In this document: positions 1 through 11,038 of the stretch, in pieces
Position numbering within the stretch: the first letter of the stretch is position 1
How the letters are laid out: every line of letters starts with the position of its first letter
NCBI GenBank assembly: GCA_917880885.1
Contig: OU862915.1
Span: forward strand, 40,494,676 to 40,558,675
Direction: 5' to 3'
Source of the DNA: Limnephilus marmoratus
Taxonomy: Eukaryota > Arthropoda > Insecta > Trichoptera > Limnephilidae
DNA: 64,000 nt
Notes under the pieces: model-generated
The model's input: only the letters and a program-made list of their open reading frames with translations
Databases searched by the model: none
Told to the model about the DNA's origin: nothing
Made by a program: the position numbers and the translations under genes

Positions 1-980
1 TGGATTTGCGGAAATTAAACTCATATATTTGTGAATTAAACAAAAAAAATACAATTCGTGTTGATGCAAACTTTCTTCCTTCTACCTACTTTCCATGTAC
101 CTACCCTATCTGACAATGTATGGCCAGATTGTGACATGTGACATTTGGAGCAATAAATCATTCAAAATAAGGATCCGCTAGAGTGAATATTTAGTTGATG
201 CTTTAGTTTTATTTGAATTTATTGCACAAACTTGTGCAGTGAGTAATAAAGGGGTAATTCAATTCTTCTACAAATATCCAACGTTTTCCTGCTCCCCTAG
301 TTTTGTCAACTTTTCAAAAATGTTTATTTGAAAATCATTGATTACAGTCCTTTGATTCGCACTCAATTTATCTGCGACTACAATTCGCAATACTTTAGCA
401 AACAGTAACCCACATCTTACAAAGTGTTTAACTTAGATAATAATATTTAGTTAAACGATTCGACACGCTGTTATAACTCGAGGCATTTATTCGAAAATGA
501 AGTTCAGAGTTGGCGAAGTACAAAGGTTCAATAATACAATCGAAAGTTTCCACAATCATAAAAGTTATTTACGAACTTAATGCCTACATTTACTTCAAAG
601 CATACCTTTAGCATTCAATTTGAACAAAAAAAATCGATAAATGTATAGCAACTCCGGCACCGGAGGCTTTTGTTTGCCAAATTGAATAAGGCCTACTGTG
701 AAACCTCCCTCAAGTGAGACAGCCTTAATAGATAAAACAAATAGTATTGGATACCTTCCTAGTTTTCAGGAACGCTCCGTGATATTTTTTTAAGGCTATT
801 TTCATCATTGGTACGGAAGCTTAAAGCAAGATATCGATTTTCTGTATTTATTTATTAACGCCCTTTTTAGGAACCTGTACCTTTAACTTCTTTAGCCCCT
901 TTAGTGATTTTAATTTGGATGTAACGGAAATGCACCACTAAAATTTATTATTTGGCGAGTCTTCGGTTCTTCTTCGAAAT
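1..980. other. AT-rich sequence without recognisable gene
   Basis: No open frame of useful length and no family motif seen on either strand. The only local structure is a short perfect palindrome, CTCCGGCACCGGAG, at about 652-665. Confidence 0.5.
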
Positions 981-1004
981 ATGATGCGATAATTCGCGCC
1001 CCGG

Positions 1005-1108
1005 CGCGAGAATCCGATAGCGCAGCGGGTAAGGCATTTGACAAGTCTTAGCGGCCAGAGAGACAGACATCCAGCGCACGAATATTCGAATGCTACGAAA
1101 TACAAAAA

Positions 1109-1140
<32 letters not shown>
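1005..1140 (+). mobile_element. tRNA-derived SINE with A-rich and TA tail
   Basis: A perfect match to the RNA polymerase III A-box consensus (TAGCGCAGCGG) lies at 1018-1028. A weaker B-box-like sequence centred on TTCGAATGC lies near 1084. The unit ends in about 23 A followed by (TA)7 at 1127-1140, as expected of a retroposed SINE. The stretch between the boxes is longer than in a normal tRNA, so this is a SINE head or a decayed tRNA pseudogene rather than a working tRNA gene. Confidence 0.5.
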
Positions 1141-1141
<1 letters not shown>

Positions 1142-1275
1142 TTGTGAAATCAATATCCAATCTTCAAACCACTTTAAAATAAACAGTCAAAAGAAAAGAA
1201 AGTGACATCTAGCGACTCTAGTTTCACTTCTATCGCGTAAGAATTGCACACTTTGTTTTTTTTTTATTTTGCATA
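1141..1275 (+). repeat. Dispersed repeat, short copy (pair with 17991-18290)
   Basis: This stretch aligns with 17991-18290: both carry AAACAGTCAAAAGAAAA-like sequence, then GACATCTAGCGACTC, then a TTTCACTT...CGCG/CGCT block and a T-rich run. The second copy holds about 165 bp more between GCGACTC and GGTTTCAC. The element type is not recognised. Confidence 0.45.
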
Positions 1276-2257
1276 ACTGAACTGCCTCAATAACAATATT
1301 GTTTGAATTTGTTTAGTGATATCGAAGATATCCACTGACTTGGTTATTTCGCTCTATTAGTATTCTGGGTAAGGAGGGATACATGTGGTAGTTAGTCCCA
1401 GAATTTCTGTACTGAAATATATTCCAATTTTTAATATTACGTAAAGGAATCCGAAAGCTTATCAATGCAATCAATTCTGAATATATCATCTAAAATTTTT
1501 TACAGAAATACTAAATAAGTGAAAATCCTGTCTGACCATTTAATCATTTTCATGCTATTAAAAAGAGTGTTGCAGTTCAACAAATTTGGCGGAATAAGCA
1601 TTTTGAATTACATTGCAAATTATTATTGATTGAGCCTGGCGTAGTCCTGTTTTGACTCGACCACTTTGCATTTCTGTAATATTTGATGTGATCCGGTCAA
1701 TCCTGTCAAGATGGTAGCCGTGTTTGATAGTATGTATCTTTTAATTCTGCCAGAGCGTGCGAGCTTTGCAGCTTTCCAGCTTTCAAATCTGAGCAATCAA
1801 CATCAACGAAGTCTACTGTTTACAGAACAACCAGTTTTATAAATATTTGTAATCTTATTGCATCACATGCCATAATTTACATAAATCTAAATAAATAAAT
1901 GAAAGCTTTAACAGTAAAATGTTTGAGAGTTCTTGCTTAAAAACCTTCAAGGCCAATGTTGAAAAAATTAAGAGGCCTAGAGATATCATTTAACAGCACC
2001 ATAATTCTGGTCGTGGTATCCTGGGCCAGAAGGTTCGTTGCGTCATGAGAAATACAGAGCAAGTCGCAAGCAACCCTGGCTGAAGTTGTTCGATATTAAC
2101 AATTTATCGCATTCAAGGAAGGAGGTATTGGACGTTAATAAAATAGTTTATTATTTTAAATGCTGTTGTAAAAAAAAATGTAAGGGCCCTATTCTTCCTG
2201 GAGACCTTCGTAGTGCGTTCCAGAGAGGAAATCCACGTGATGCATAAATCGAGGGAA
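1276..2257. other. No feature recognised
   Basis: AT-rich sequence without a convincing coding frame. Short open frames near 2038-2247 have no recognisable motif. Confidence 0.4.
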
Positions 2258-2581
2258 TCTTTACATAGTTTAAAATTAAGTCGCTCCCGCTGTCGGTGCG
2301 CATAAATATTATAAACTACACAACGAACTTTCATGCGGTTTTCACCAATAGATAGAGTGATCATGAGGATGGTTTTTAGGTATATAATTTGTCAAGGTTT
2401 TTGGTAAATTGGTTGAAATACATAAATAAAAGAAGAGGGCTGGCAAGCGGGCAGCGGGCAGCGCGCAGCGAGCAGCGAGCTGGCCAGCGAGCGGTATGGA
2501 TTAAATAGATGGCGTTGGTTATAAAGGTTGGTTAACGGCGTGGCGTTGCGTTTCACATCAACGTGTGGGCGGGTCTGCTAG
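2258..2581 (+). mobile_element. Helitron-like non-autonomous element, copy 1
   Basis: The copy begins with TC and ends with CTAG. It is preceded by A and followed by T, as expected for Helitrons, which insert between A and T and make no target duplication. It shares with 28681-28975 the core TTTTCATGCGGTTTTCACCA, a GCAGCG-type short tandem stretch near 2450-2490 and the terminal GGGTCTGCTAG. It carries no Rep/helicase sequence, so it would need an autonomous partner. A classical GC hairpin before the terminus is not obvious, so the Helitron assignment rests on the ends and the repeat family. Confidence 0.55.
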
Positions 2582-3130
2582 TTTACTTATATAGTTACCT
2601 TGTATTTTTTTATTTGTTTTAGTAATATTTTGTATTTTTGATGGTACAGCTCCTAAACAGCATACGCGTGTTCTAGTATTGATCGAATAATTCAGATGAA
2701 TATCGATATCATTGCCTCGGTCTTGGAAAATTGTTTAATTAATTGTTAACACTAAGCGGATAAAGTTTTGTGACATTCAATCCTCTTTGCCAACCTCTGC
2801 AGACAAATGACGTGATAGTATGTAAATATTTGTAACAATGAGCCGGTTACGTCCAAGGCGGAGTGTGTGTCCGTGAGTGATGTGGGTAGATGTAACAAAT
2901 TCCTAACACACTCGTACCCATTACTTCCCCTGCAAGTTAAATTGGGTTGAAAGATTTACTCTGAGTAAAGCTGAGCCCAGGCGTATCCTCTGGATTAACT
3001 GAGCTTTAAACATCTTAAGGAAATTTATATAAAAAAAACAGACACCCAAATGTTTTGATGATAAGCGTATATGTTTATCGAAGATTATATGAAATGAAAG
3101 CAATTTTAATTTCGAATGTATAACTTAAAT
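2582..3130. other. No feature recognised
   Basis: AT-rich DNA; no repeat family or coding signal recognised. Confidence 0.4.
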
Positions 3131-3400
3131 TGCACCTCTGCCTTAGATCACCCCAAGTGGTTCGGTACGTTTGGAGACTTAGCAGGGGTGCCCGGGTTCA
3201 TGGGGGGCGAGGTTTATCCGGATCTTGGCGGTGGATACGCATGCCCACCAATTGCGTAGTAGGCCGGATCGGGAGAGACTGTTAAGGGAGACCTTTTGAA
3301 TCAGAACGTCGTCATGGGGCTCTTCAAAACCACAACATTCCCAAAGGAAATTGGGAGAAATTATTTTCTTCAGAGCCTTCTGTGTGAAGTTAATTAAAAA
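3131..3400 (+). mobile_element. SINE-S copy 1, 5' truncated
   Basis: The SINE-S body starts at CACCTCTGCC and runs through ACTTAGCAGGGGTGCCCGGG to a tail with an AAATTATTTTCTTC stem core and TCTGTGTGAAG, ending at AATTAAAAAG. It is inserted at the 3' end of the minus-strand LINE-A copy that follows, in the opposite orientation. About 100 bp of the usual head and part of the middle are missing. Confidence 0.65.
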
Positions 3401-3404
3401 GTAA

Positions 3405-4011
3405 GGTTTTTTTAACATTAAATCTGGGATGTTGTGTGGAGGGTCTCGTTGAGGAGAGGAAGGAATAAACATTGGTCTTGAAGAGACCCATGTTGTAGGA
3501 AGGAGGAAACACAAAGGCCGGCAAATCGTTCCACAGCCGAGCTGTTGAACACAAGATTGCGTCGAAGAAGCGACCCGTTCTCATGTGACAAATGTCAACC
3601 GTGTACATATGTTGGGCACACGTTTGGCCTGTTTTTCAACTATGCACCGGTACCGAGGGGATCAATGACGCTAGTTCCTCGGAGCATCTTCCATTGTAAT
3701 ACCGGTAGAACAAGGATAGCATTCCCACCCGACGTCTGTGGTCTAAGATTGCAATTCGTCTGTTAAGATGGGAGAATCTATCAAACGGACCGCCCGTTTT
3801 TGCACACAGGGTATTTTTCAGGTATTTACGAGCTCCAGACAAGAGGTGGCTGCCAAATTCAACCGTGGGGCGCACTTGTGATTTGTACAGGGTTACAGTT
3901 GTGTACTATTAAAGTATTTACGGGCCCTGTACAGTACGTCCAGTTTTTGGGAGGCTAACTTTACTCTGGCTTCGATGGAGCCCCCATATCTGAGCTGGTC
4001 ACTTAGAGTTA
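3405..4011 (-). pseudogene. LINE-A reverse transcriptase C-terminal region, copy 1 (3' part)
   Basis: Read on the minus strand this is the thumb and C-terminal end of a non-LTR retrotransposon ORF2. It has a QVRPTVEFGSHL-like segment, RFSHLNRRIAIL, and near the end CSTARLWNDLP followed by GLFKTNVYSFLSS, a typical ending for CR1/Jockey-like ORF2 proteins. It matches 53765-54648 along its length. There is an in-frame stop between the VPVHS and HMYTVD segments and several frame changes, so it is inactive. The element continues at 4858-5245; LINE-B (4012-4857) splits it. SINE-S copy 1 abuts its 3' end. Confidence 0.7.
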
Positions 4012-4857
4012 TTATTTATTTATTATTATTTTATTTATTAGTATCTATAGCAAAATTTGTACATAATGTATTTATAAATTATATTATATTAAGGTATTAT
4101 AAAGCACATTATTTTTTTTTCACAGTCCTCAATAGGGTTTCCTGTTCTGAGGCGGCCTGTAGTTTTTCTACATTTGTATTTAGTATCCAGTTGTCTTTAC
4201 ATGGTCTTCAGTATGTTTGATAGTTCATTTTCACTTTGTTCTCTCAACCATATTTTTACTTTTGTTTTAAATTTATTTATTTCTGCTTTTTTTTTGTTTG
4301 AGTTGGTAGAGCGTTGTATAGCTTTGTCGCATTGAATTTCATATTTCTTTGTCCAAAAGATGTTTTCAAACTGGCTGTAGCTAGAATATTTTGGTTTATT
4401 GCCCTGGTTGTGTATCTGTGTTGGACAGTGGAGTATTCTGTTATGTTTTTTTTTTTTAATTTTAAATAAAATATTTTTTGCATAAAGTTTTTGTATGTTG
4501 TAGACTTGAATGCTTTGAAAACAATTCTTCTGTCGGAGTTCTAACCGGTAATTTCAAAATTGTCTTTAGTACTCCTTTTTGGGCTATATTGAGCCGATCC
4601 ATGTGAGTGCTCAAGGCAGATCCCCATCCAGTTATCCCGTACTTTATTTGTGATTGACATAAAGCGTAGTACACTTTCTTAATGTCGTTTATATTGAGGA
4701 TGTTACGGATGGCTCTAAAGAAGTAAATGTGCCTGGTGAGTTTTTTTGTGATTACTTCAATGTGTGCGTTCCATCGGAGATTATCATCAATTTCAATACC
4801 AAGATATTTGATACTTTTGGAGTGTGCTATGGTAGGACAGTGGCATGATAAGCCTAC
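4012..4857 (-). mobile_element. LINE-B, CR1-like non-LTR fragment nested in LINE-A
   Basis: The minus-strand frame (4462-4905 plus 4277-4483) gives a CR1-like ORF2 C-terminus: KYLGIEIDDNLRWNAHI, then KYGITGWGSAL, then GVLKTILKLPVRTPTEELF and a C-terminal KTSFGQRNMKFNATKLYNAL. Its 3' end at about 4012 is an (ATTTATT)n-type tract, the reverse complement of an AATAAA-rich tail. The left flank TCACTTAGAGTT and right flank ACACCAAGCG are contiguous in the uninterrupted LINE-A copy at about 53980-54000, so this is a clean nested insertion, 5' truncated. LINE-B resembles the LINE-E relic at 23.4-24.6 kb. Confidence 0.7.
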
Positions 4858-5245
4858 ATACACCAAGCGTATCAATGGAGGGCCTGTTCGGAAGATTGCT
4901 TCCATTGAAGGAGACTAGGTTTTCATTTCGATCCCTTTTAGACGTAATCAGACATTATTGGGTCTTTAAAACATTGAATTCAACGAGATTATTTTTACAA
5001 CAAGAGAAAACACTCTAGAGGTAAAAGTCCGTTCTTTGCTTCAAAGCCCTTCGAGCCGTTGGAGTTTGTGAGCTCTTTGGGGGCTTGTCAAACAGAAAGC
5101 TATCATGGACTGTACTGTCGTCTGCGTAACAATGAATTGGTGCACATGAAAAAGGTCGTCGTAGTTAAAAATTAATGATTGGTGTTCCCAGAAATGCATT
5201 AACGTCACCGTCATCAGGGTTGGTATGAGAACTACAAAATGGACT
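4858..5245 (-). pseudogene. LINE-A reverse transcriptase palm region, copy 1 (5' part)
   Basis: The minus strand reads PIHCYADDSTVHDSF: YADD is the catalytic motif of reverse transcriptase, near 5120-5135. It continues with KPPKSSQTPTARRALKQR and LVSFNGSNLPNRPSIDTLGV, the part directly upstream of the segment at 3405-4011. The 53.8-kb copy of the same family starts inside this region (KQRMDGYLESVFFW). Stops and a frame change upstream of YADD show that it is dead. No endonuclease domain is visible further upstream, so the copy is 5' truncated. Confidence 0.65.
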
Positions 5246-5706
5246 GCTATGACAAAAGAGTGTGGGTCAACTCTTTAAAAAGCGTTAATAAGTTACTCCT
5301 GGTTTCAGACTACTTTATTTGTGTTCCTGTATTCACTCTTTCGTAGAATCCTTATCGTTCTTCCCATCTAAAACGAACATACTCCTCGAGCTACAAAAAA
5401 TCTCCGCGTACTTTCTACAAGGATTTACTGTACACAAACTAAATTGCGGAGCAACTTTTAGAAACGAGCTTTGAAAAAACTTCGAATGAGGTAGTTTTTT
5501 GGAGTCACCTTACAGCTCTGTTGTTGGTTCGTGAAAGCTTTTGGAGGTTAACGAGATTACGCTTTTTTTTTGCCCCCAGAATTGAATAGGTAGTTCTTGA
5601 ATATTATACGATTTACTAAAAAAATCGCATTAAAAACGATATTTCAGCATTGCTGAAAGAGCCGGTTGAATGTGTGTGTGTGTGTTGAAAAATGAGTGCT
5701 TTCTTA
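5246..5706. other. No gene; (TG)n microsatellite
   Basis: AT-rich DNA with a short (TG)n tract at about 5671-5687. Nothing else recognised. Confidence 0.4.
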
Positions 5707-6395
5707 GTTTTAACCACTTTATTGTTTATAAAAAAACGATATGTTTTGAAACATGTCGGTTTTTAACAATACTTTTTTTAACCACTTGAATGTTTACAAA
5801 AAAACCGACATTTTTATTACTGGTTTTACTACTTAGTTCCCGACATGCGTTGCAATGCCATATTCAAAGTAATAAATTGTTTCTCCCTGCATGTCCTTTC
5901 CCGTGCGTCCCATTTCCCCTCCCGCATCCCCTACCCTTCTACGTTCCCCTTCCACCTTCCATATATCCAGTTCCAATACATTCAGTTTTCTAACAGCTCG
6001 CGTGCCACCTATTACAATTCTTTTATTAAAATTTTCATTTTTGTATATCATAAGAAAAATCAATAAAATTTGGTACCTAACATAGGCACCACTTTAAATT
6101 ATGTATAATTTAAAAATTCCGCAGACAATTCTTTTAATACAAAAAAAAACAGCTGCTTGCTAATTCATTTTCATCAAATGCGCAAACTGCCAAACGTGCG
6201 AAGTTAAAAAAGTCGTCAAGTTTTCTGAAATTATTCGATTTTCTGCGCAATTTTCTTAATTTTTCTTTCATTAAGAACCTTTTACAAAGTATTATAAAAC
6301 TTCAAAAAAAGATGAATGATGTAAGTAAAGTCGTTCTGAAGTTATGGCGTCACCAAGGGAAACATTTTTATATGTGTAGATAAAGTGGTTAAAAC
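5707..6395. mobile_element. Possible TIR element bounded by 16-bp perfect inverted repeats
   Basis: GTTTTAACCACTTTAT at 5707-5722 is repeated exactly, inverted, at 6380-6395. The termini resemble those of the inverted element at 20070-20343, which starts GTTAAAACCACTTTAT. The interior holds an element-P head (5831-6089). A second inverted pair, GGCACCACTTTAA at 6085-6097 and its complement at 6416-6428, overlaps the right end. No transposase is present. Confidence 0.35.
5831..6089. repeat. Element P, copy 1
   Basis: The dispersed repeat starts near CTTAGTTCCCGACATGCGTT, continues with TTTCTCCCTGCATGTCCTTT and a CCCT-rich pyrimidine tract, and ends near AATTTGGTACCTAACA. Copies are at 36531 and 63190; the last shares both ends. 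One end begins with a CTAG-like word (CTAGTG and CTAGCTGG in the other copies), which resembles the reverse complement of a Helitron-type 3' terminus, but that is only a suggestion. The pyrimidine tract produces spurious open frames. Confidence 0.5.
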
Positions 6396-6428
6396 AAAAG
6401 GCAATTAATTTTAAATTAAAGTGGTGCC

Positions 6429-6954
6429 ACAAAATAAATTTGTGTATAAAGAAGAAACTGTTGTCGTTTGTTTCATTCACGTTTCACGAAAATGGGTAAC
6501 AACAAGCGCATTTCTTATACACACATCACCGACAAAAAAGTTTCATAATTAGCAAATGTCTTCATGGCGTAGTCTAAGGCACCCATCACAACAAAAAAAA
6601 ACAATGAAATCATAATTAATAAGAAACTTTTCAAGGATTTCTCCCACAGGGAACAAAACTTTACAAATTTCAAGAAACAATATCAATTAAAATTATTGTT
6701 ATTTTAAATTTAAGGAAATGATTAAAAATCAACACCGTCCTCTCAGAATTAACAAAGTGATATATCCTTTCCAACGCTCCAACGGTTTAGTTATTAACCC
6801 TTTGGGCTGTAAAAAAACAACCCTGATCACACGAAGCAAATCAAACACGGAGCCGTCCGAGAGGTTCATAAGTTGGTGGAATGGATGAAATATCTTTGGA
6901 GTCTTGAGAGTATCATAAAATCAGAATATTAGATACAAACGAATATATGGCATA
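6429..6954. other. No feature recognised
   Basis: AT-rich DNA without a recognisable repeat or coding frame. Confidence 0.4.
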
Positions 6955-7067
6955 TCTTGAAGAGACCAATGTTGTAGGAGGAAGGAAACACAGATGTTGG
7001 AAAATCGCTCCACAGTCGAGCGGTTTTATGGAACTGATCCGTTCTCATGTGATAAATGTCAGCCGTA
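6955..7067 (-). pseudogene. LINE-A C-terminal fragment, copy 2 (part 1)
   Basis: It matches the CSTARLWNDLP to GLFKTN coding part of LINE-A (compare 3470-3600), read on the minus strand with frame damage. The SINE at 7082-7495 separates it from its continuation at 7509-7625. Confidence 0.6.
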
Positions 7068-7081
7068 AATTCTGGTAAAAT

Positions 7082-7495
7082 TAACGGCCTCCGTGGTAGA
7101 GGGAAAAGGCTTTTAACTCAATCCGAAGGTCGCAGGATCGAATCCCGGCGTGCGCAAACATATTTTATTTGTTTAATTTGTCGTTTCAAAATTAATTCAT
7201 TAAAAATAATATGAATTATATTTACGGAACGTTCCGGATTGAAACATATTCTCAGTGTCACGCTTGTGCAAGGCCACCATTCAGAATTGAAACTTTGCTT
7301 GAAAGGAATTTAGCCGCTATTTGGTGACCAGATCGGAATAGCTAATTACTTATCTACTTTCCCCTCCCCCATCTCCCTCACCTCTCTACAACCTTCAGCC
7401 TCACAACATACCCTAATTGGGTACGCCATAGTCTCAATGACTCCACACGGAAGCAACTGGGTCTCTTATGAGGTATTCACCTAAAGAAATAAAAA
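7082..7495 (+). mobile_element. tRNA-derived SINE, apparently full length
   Basis: The head looks like a tRNA: A-box-like GTGGTAGAGGG at about 7094, an anticodon-loop-like CTTTTAA near 7110, and B box GGATCGAATCC at 7135-7145, one mismatch from the consensus. A roughly 330-bp body with no coding frame follows, ending in AAAGAAATAAAAA. It sits between two parts of one LINE-A copy, which marks both boundaries independently. The CTTTTAA loop would fit a lysine tRNA ancestor, but this is inference. Confidence 0.65.
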
Positions 7496-7508
7496 GCCAT
7501 CCGCGCAA

Positions 7509-7625
7509 TTGGCGTGTTTTCCGACTGTGTACTGGTGCCGAAGCAATCAAGGATGCTAGTTCCTCGGAGCATCTTCCATTGAAATATCAGCAGAATAAAG
7601 ACAGCATTCCCACATGGCATTTGCT
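7509..7625 (-). pseudogene. LINE-A fragment, copy 2 (part 2)
   Basis: It continues the LINE-A fragment across the inserted SINE; TCCTCGGAGCATCTTCCATT is shared with 3670-3700. It is broken by indels. Confidence 0.6.
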
Positions 7626-7754
7626 CTAATAATTTATTAAGTTAGGTGTATCTATGGATAGATATAGAGTCGAGGATTTTTTACAGTTCTTCGCTCCGCA
7701 GTTGTGTAAAACATCTGCGGGAAAGTCCAGCTTCAGGTAGGTTGACACAGAATA

Positions 7755-7870
7755 CTTCACAGAAGCGGCTCGTTCTCTTGCGACAAAAATGTCAGCCTTG
7801 GGCGCGTGTTTTGGGTATTTCCCGGCCATGCACAGATGCCCAAGAGATGCTGGTTTCTCATAGAAACTCC
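7755..7870 (-). pseudogene. Diverged LINE-A fragment
   Basis: GAAGCGGCTCGTTCTC...ATGTCAGCC and the following 60 bases resemble the HMRTGRFF region of LINE-A on the minus strand. It is short and diverged. Confidence 0.4.
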
Positions 7871-8232
7871 AAAAGAACAAATTAAAAAGATTTAATCGAA
7901 ACACTTGCTGTATCCTCGAAGGTGCCGGTAACCTGGTCTAAGGTTGAAGGTGATTAATACCCAAATTTCCCTTCTCGGCCACAATGTTTGTGAAGGGATA
8001 ATAAAGGTTGTGGCCGGTAGAGCCTTAAATGTTTTGACTACGTCAGAATCTCGTTGGGATAATCAGGAAGGGTGTTTTTTTAACCTCCGGGCTCTTATAA
8101 CCAAAAGGGTTATTATTGTTAGATATTCTAAAATTGCTGAAATTCCATGAGAAACGTTGAATTAATTTAAAATATTTGACGAAACAAGCATGTTGCATCA
8201 GATCTCTGATTGAAAAACTTCTTTCCTAACGA
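7871..8232. other. No gene; short inverted repeat
   Basis: GGCCACAA at 7977-7984 pairs with TTGTGGCC at 8008-8015. No coding frame recognised. Confidence 0.35.
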
Positions 8233-8350
8233 ACTTACCGATCATCACGCCGTTAGCCGCAGGGGTTAGCTGCGGGGGTTAGCAGAGATATACATACAAA
8301 CCTATCTTGGTGCAGACTGATTGATTAATTCACTTTCATACATCATTTCA
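8233..8350 (-). repeat. LINE-I (RTE-like) 3' end, diverged
   Basis: CATCACGCCGTTAGCCGCAG and the following TTCATACATCAT match the 3' end of the minus-strand RTE-like element at 60570-61085. It covers only the last codons and the start of the 3' end. Confidence 0.45.
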
Positions 8351-8654
8351 TACCAAGATTTAAGAAGAACACTGCGTTGTTAGCGGATTTCGTGGGCCTT
8401 AAATTTCCCTTGCAAAATTCCCATGCATTCATTTCATTTCACCATCGTTATGCAATTTAAACAGGATGGCAATATATACAACCTCAGGCAAATGTATGAA
8501 AAACAGAGCACGTGCTAAAGAGCTTGAATCAAACGGTATTAAGTCAGTGGCGACGTTGGTTTTCATTCAAATCGACATGGAAGACATTTATTGTTTTCAG
8601 TGAGCACGGGGAATGAGTTATTTGTTTTTCGATTTCTAACCTAGGTAAGTAGGT

Positions 8655-8765
8655 AACCATCACGCCGCGCCGTTTCTATACAGGGGTAAGCAAAGAAGAT
8701 GCCACACCACTCTGTCTTTGCTCACACTCCTTGCCTCATTCGCTTTCATGATCGCGCTATGTTTC
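8655..8765 (-). repeat. LINE-I (RTE-like) 3' end, second copy
   Basis: It contains AACCATCACGCCGCGCCGTT and CACACTCCTTGCCTCATTCG, matching 60578-60670. On the minus strand it encodes a decayed form of the ending MNVNEAR..GVCQ..WRS typical of RTE-like ORF2. Confidence 0.5.
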
Positions 8766-8874
8766 TCGGGTGTACCTGACTTCTTCCACCTTTTACTTTC
8801 GCGTCTTACTTGTCTATTTTCGTACAACTTTTATTTTACATCGATTATACACAATACATCTACATAACTGCCTC

Positions 8875-10655
8875 ATAACACAGGAATCAGGCTTAAATAA
8901 AATCATTTCACTTGACTCTAACAAATCTGCAGGCCCAGATAACCACCAATATTTTCCAAACAATGCGCATCTGCAATATCAGGTCCACTCACCACAATAA
9001 TGTGGTAGACAAAGACATTAAAAACTACCGTCCTCTATGTATACAACAGCACTCCCGAAAATCTTTGAATCACTTGTTCTCGATTTAATTTATCCATCAA
9101 TATTAAAAGTAATTGATAAAAACCAACACGGATTCGTTTCTGGTAGGTCAACTGCTACTAACCTGTTACTTTACCATAACTATATTACAGAATCTTTTAC
9201 AAAAAAAAAACAAGTTGACAGAATCTACACAGATTTTTCAAAAGCTTTCGACAAAGTATCACATAAATTACTATTAAGTTAACTGTATGCCTTAAGACTG
9301 AGAGGCAAGTTGTTGGAATGGTTCTCAAGTTATTTGTCTAACAGAATCTTATTTGTTATAATTAAACATTCTAAATCTAAGTTATTATATGCAACTAGTG
9401 GTCTACCGCAAGGGAGTCATCTCGGCCCCACCCTTTTCTTAATATTGTTAAATGATATCATAAGTTGTTTCGACGATGTAGAAGTTCTGCTTTTTGCCGA
9501 TAACATCAAATTATACAAAGAAATATTCAATATAGATGACTGCCTAATCCTACAGTCAAACATCGTCAAATTACAAAATTGGTGTGTCGCAAACAACTTA
9601 TTCCTCAATATCGAAAAACGTAAGACACTAACATTTTGTCGAACAAAGATTCCACTATCTTTCAAATATACAATAGATAACAAAATCTTAGAAAAAGTCA
9701 AAGAAATTAGGGATTTTTGAGTTGTGTTTGATACGCAATTAAATTTTATAAATCACATACAAGAAATAACTAACAAAGGCACGAAAACATTAGGATTTAT
9801 AATCAGAACAATCAAAGACTTCGATTCGTTGGAAGTTATAAAAATCGCATATTTGTCTTTCGTACGCAGCTTGCTGGAATACAATTCCATAGTTTGGTCC
9901 CCATATTATCAAATTCATGTAAGAAATGTCGAAAGAGTGCAGCACAAATTTTTAAGATTTATTAACTTCAAATAGTTACACATACCTATTCAACACATAA
10001 CTACACATCTTTAATAAATTCACTTAAATTGCATTCCCTAGAAAACAGAAGAAAAATTAAGACCTAACTTTTTTGTTTAAAATTATTCACTTCGATTTCA
10101 AAGTACCTAATCGAGAAACAACGCAAAACATATTATTCTGCAACAATAATTCTGTAACCAACTACCACGTACATGCACCAATTTCTCGACTTCATACACT
10201 AGGGAACAAATTCACCCCAAATATCGATGTATTTAATACAAGTTTACTATTTATCAAGAATTATCTGAACAATATTTTTATGTAGAATATTTTGATATCT
10301 AAGGAGCATCACATGGGGTCTATTGCATATATTTGTGTATTTCTATATTAATCCACAATGTAAAAACTTGTTACCGTTTTCCTTTTATGTATCTTGCATT
10401 TTGTCATGTATTATTCATCACATTTAATCAGTCACCTGTAATTTTTGTAATTACTAACATACCTACTATTGTACATTCTCTTTTATTGTAATGCACTATC
10501 TTTCCTTAAATTTATCTATATACCTACCTCTCATATGATGTTTACTGGTTATCTTTTTATAGTTTATCTTTTTTTATTTAAAAACTGTCTCTGTATTATA
10601 AACATGTCATGTAAAAGCCCATTAGGGCGTTGAAAATTAATAAATAAATAAAAAA
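8875..10655 (+). mobile_element. LINE-J, Jockey/CR1-like non-LTR retrotransposon, 5' truncated
   Basis: This is the most complete LINE-J copy: reverse transcriptase from just upstream of its first motif to the C-terminus (to about 10285), then an AT-rich 3' region ending in AAATTAATAAATAAATAAA near 10650. There is no poly-A run, and the tail resembles that of the second copy at 42614-43506. The endonuclease domain and any ORF1 are missing. Two LINE-I 3' ends lie just upstream. The 3' region holds no other gene. Confidence 0.75.
8885..10285 (+). pseudogene. LINE-J reverse transcriptase, broken ORF2
   Basis: Reverse transcriptase motifs appear in order: SLDSNKSAGPD (about 8905), KNYRPLC (about 9025), QHGFVSGRSTATNLL (9127-9171), TDFSKAFDKVSHKLLL (9230-9278), LPQGSHLGPTLFLILLNDI (9404-9460) and LFADNIKLY (9490-9516). 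Thumb motifs follow, including SLLEYNSIVWSPYY and HKFLRFINFK. It is dead for several visible reasons: TAA at 9280, TGA at 9718, a later TAG, and the catalytic FADD changed to FADN. The same C-terminus is encoded at 42614-43115. The HGF..GRST.TNLL wording fits the Jockey/CR1 group, but I do not assign a clade. Confidence 0.8.
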
Positions 10656-10859
10656 AAATTAAAATAAAATATATCGAAAGGAAATAAAATTAAAAATTAA
10701 TAAAAAAAACATTTTTCTTTCGTTTCTTGTAAAAAAAAATATGAAGTTTAATATTTTTTTCATCAAATTACATTCGGAAACTTTGGTTTCACCTATGAAA
10801 ATTAAAATGTACACATATATTAATTTTTCTGGGGTTAATTTTTAGATTTTAATATAAAG

Positions 10860-11000
10860 CGTGTTGTTTTAGGTTTTCAACGTGGGCGACAACGCCCTGC
10901 TTTTGGGCGTTTGAGATTTTCAGGGGGCCGGTAGAAGACTCAGAGAAATCTAGGGGGCGTTGAGGAAAACTAGGGGGCGGTGAGATGGTATAGTGAGGAC
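10860..11000. repeat. G-rich degenerate tandem repeat (TAGGGGGCG)
   Basis: Repeated TAGGGGGCGTTGAGG/TAGGGGGCGGTGAG units follow GGGCGTTTGAG and AGGGGGCCGG. This is a minisatellite-like, strongly strand-asymmetric stretch. Confidence 0.5.
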
Positions 11001-11038
11001 GTGGGCATTAAAAAAAAAAAATAGTCTAAAAAATCCGG

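Noticed and set aside
938..1160. Minus-strand open frames over the poly-A/TA tract
   Set aside because: Phe and Tyr/Ile runs are produced by the SINE tail; no protein family and no start context.
2258..2581. Autonomous Helitron
   Set aside because: No Rep or helicase coding sequence; only short non-autonomous copies are present.
7082..7155. Functional tRNA-Lys gene
   Set aside because: The head resembles a tRNA, but arms do not pair well and a 330-bp body with A-rich end follows; it is a SINE.
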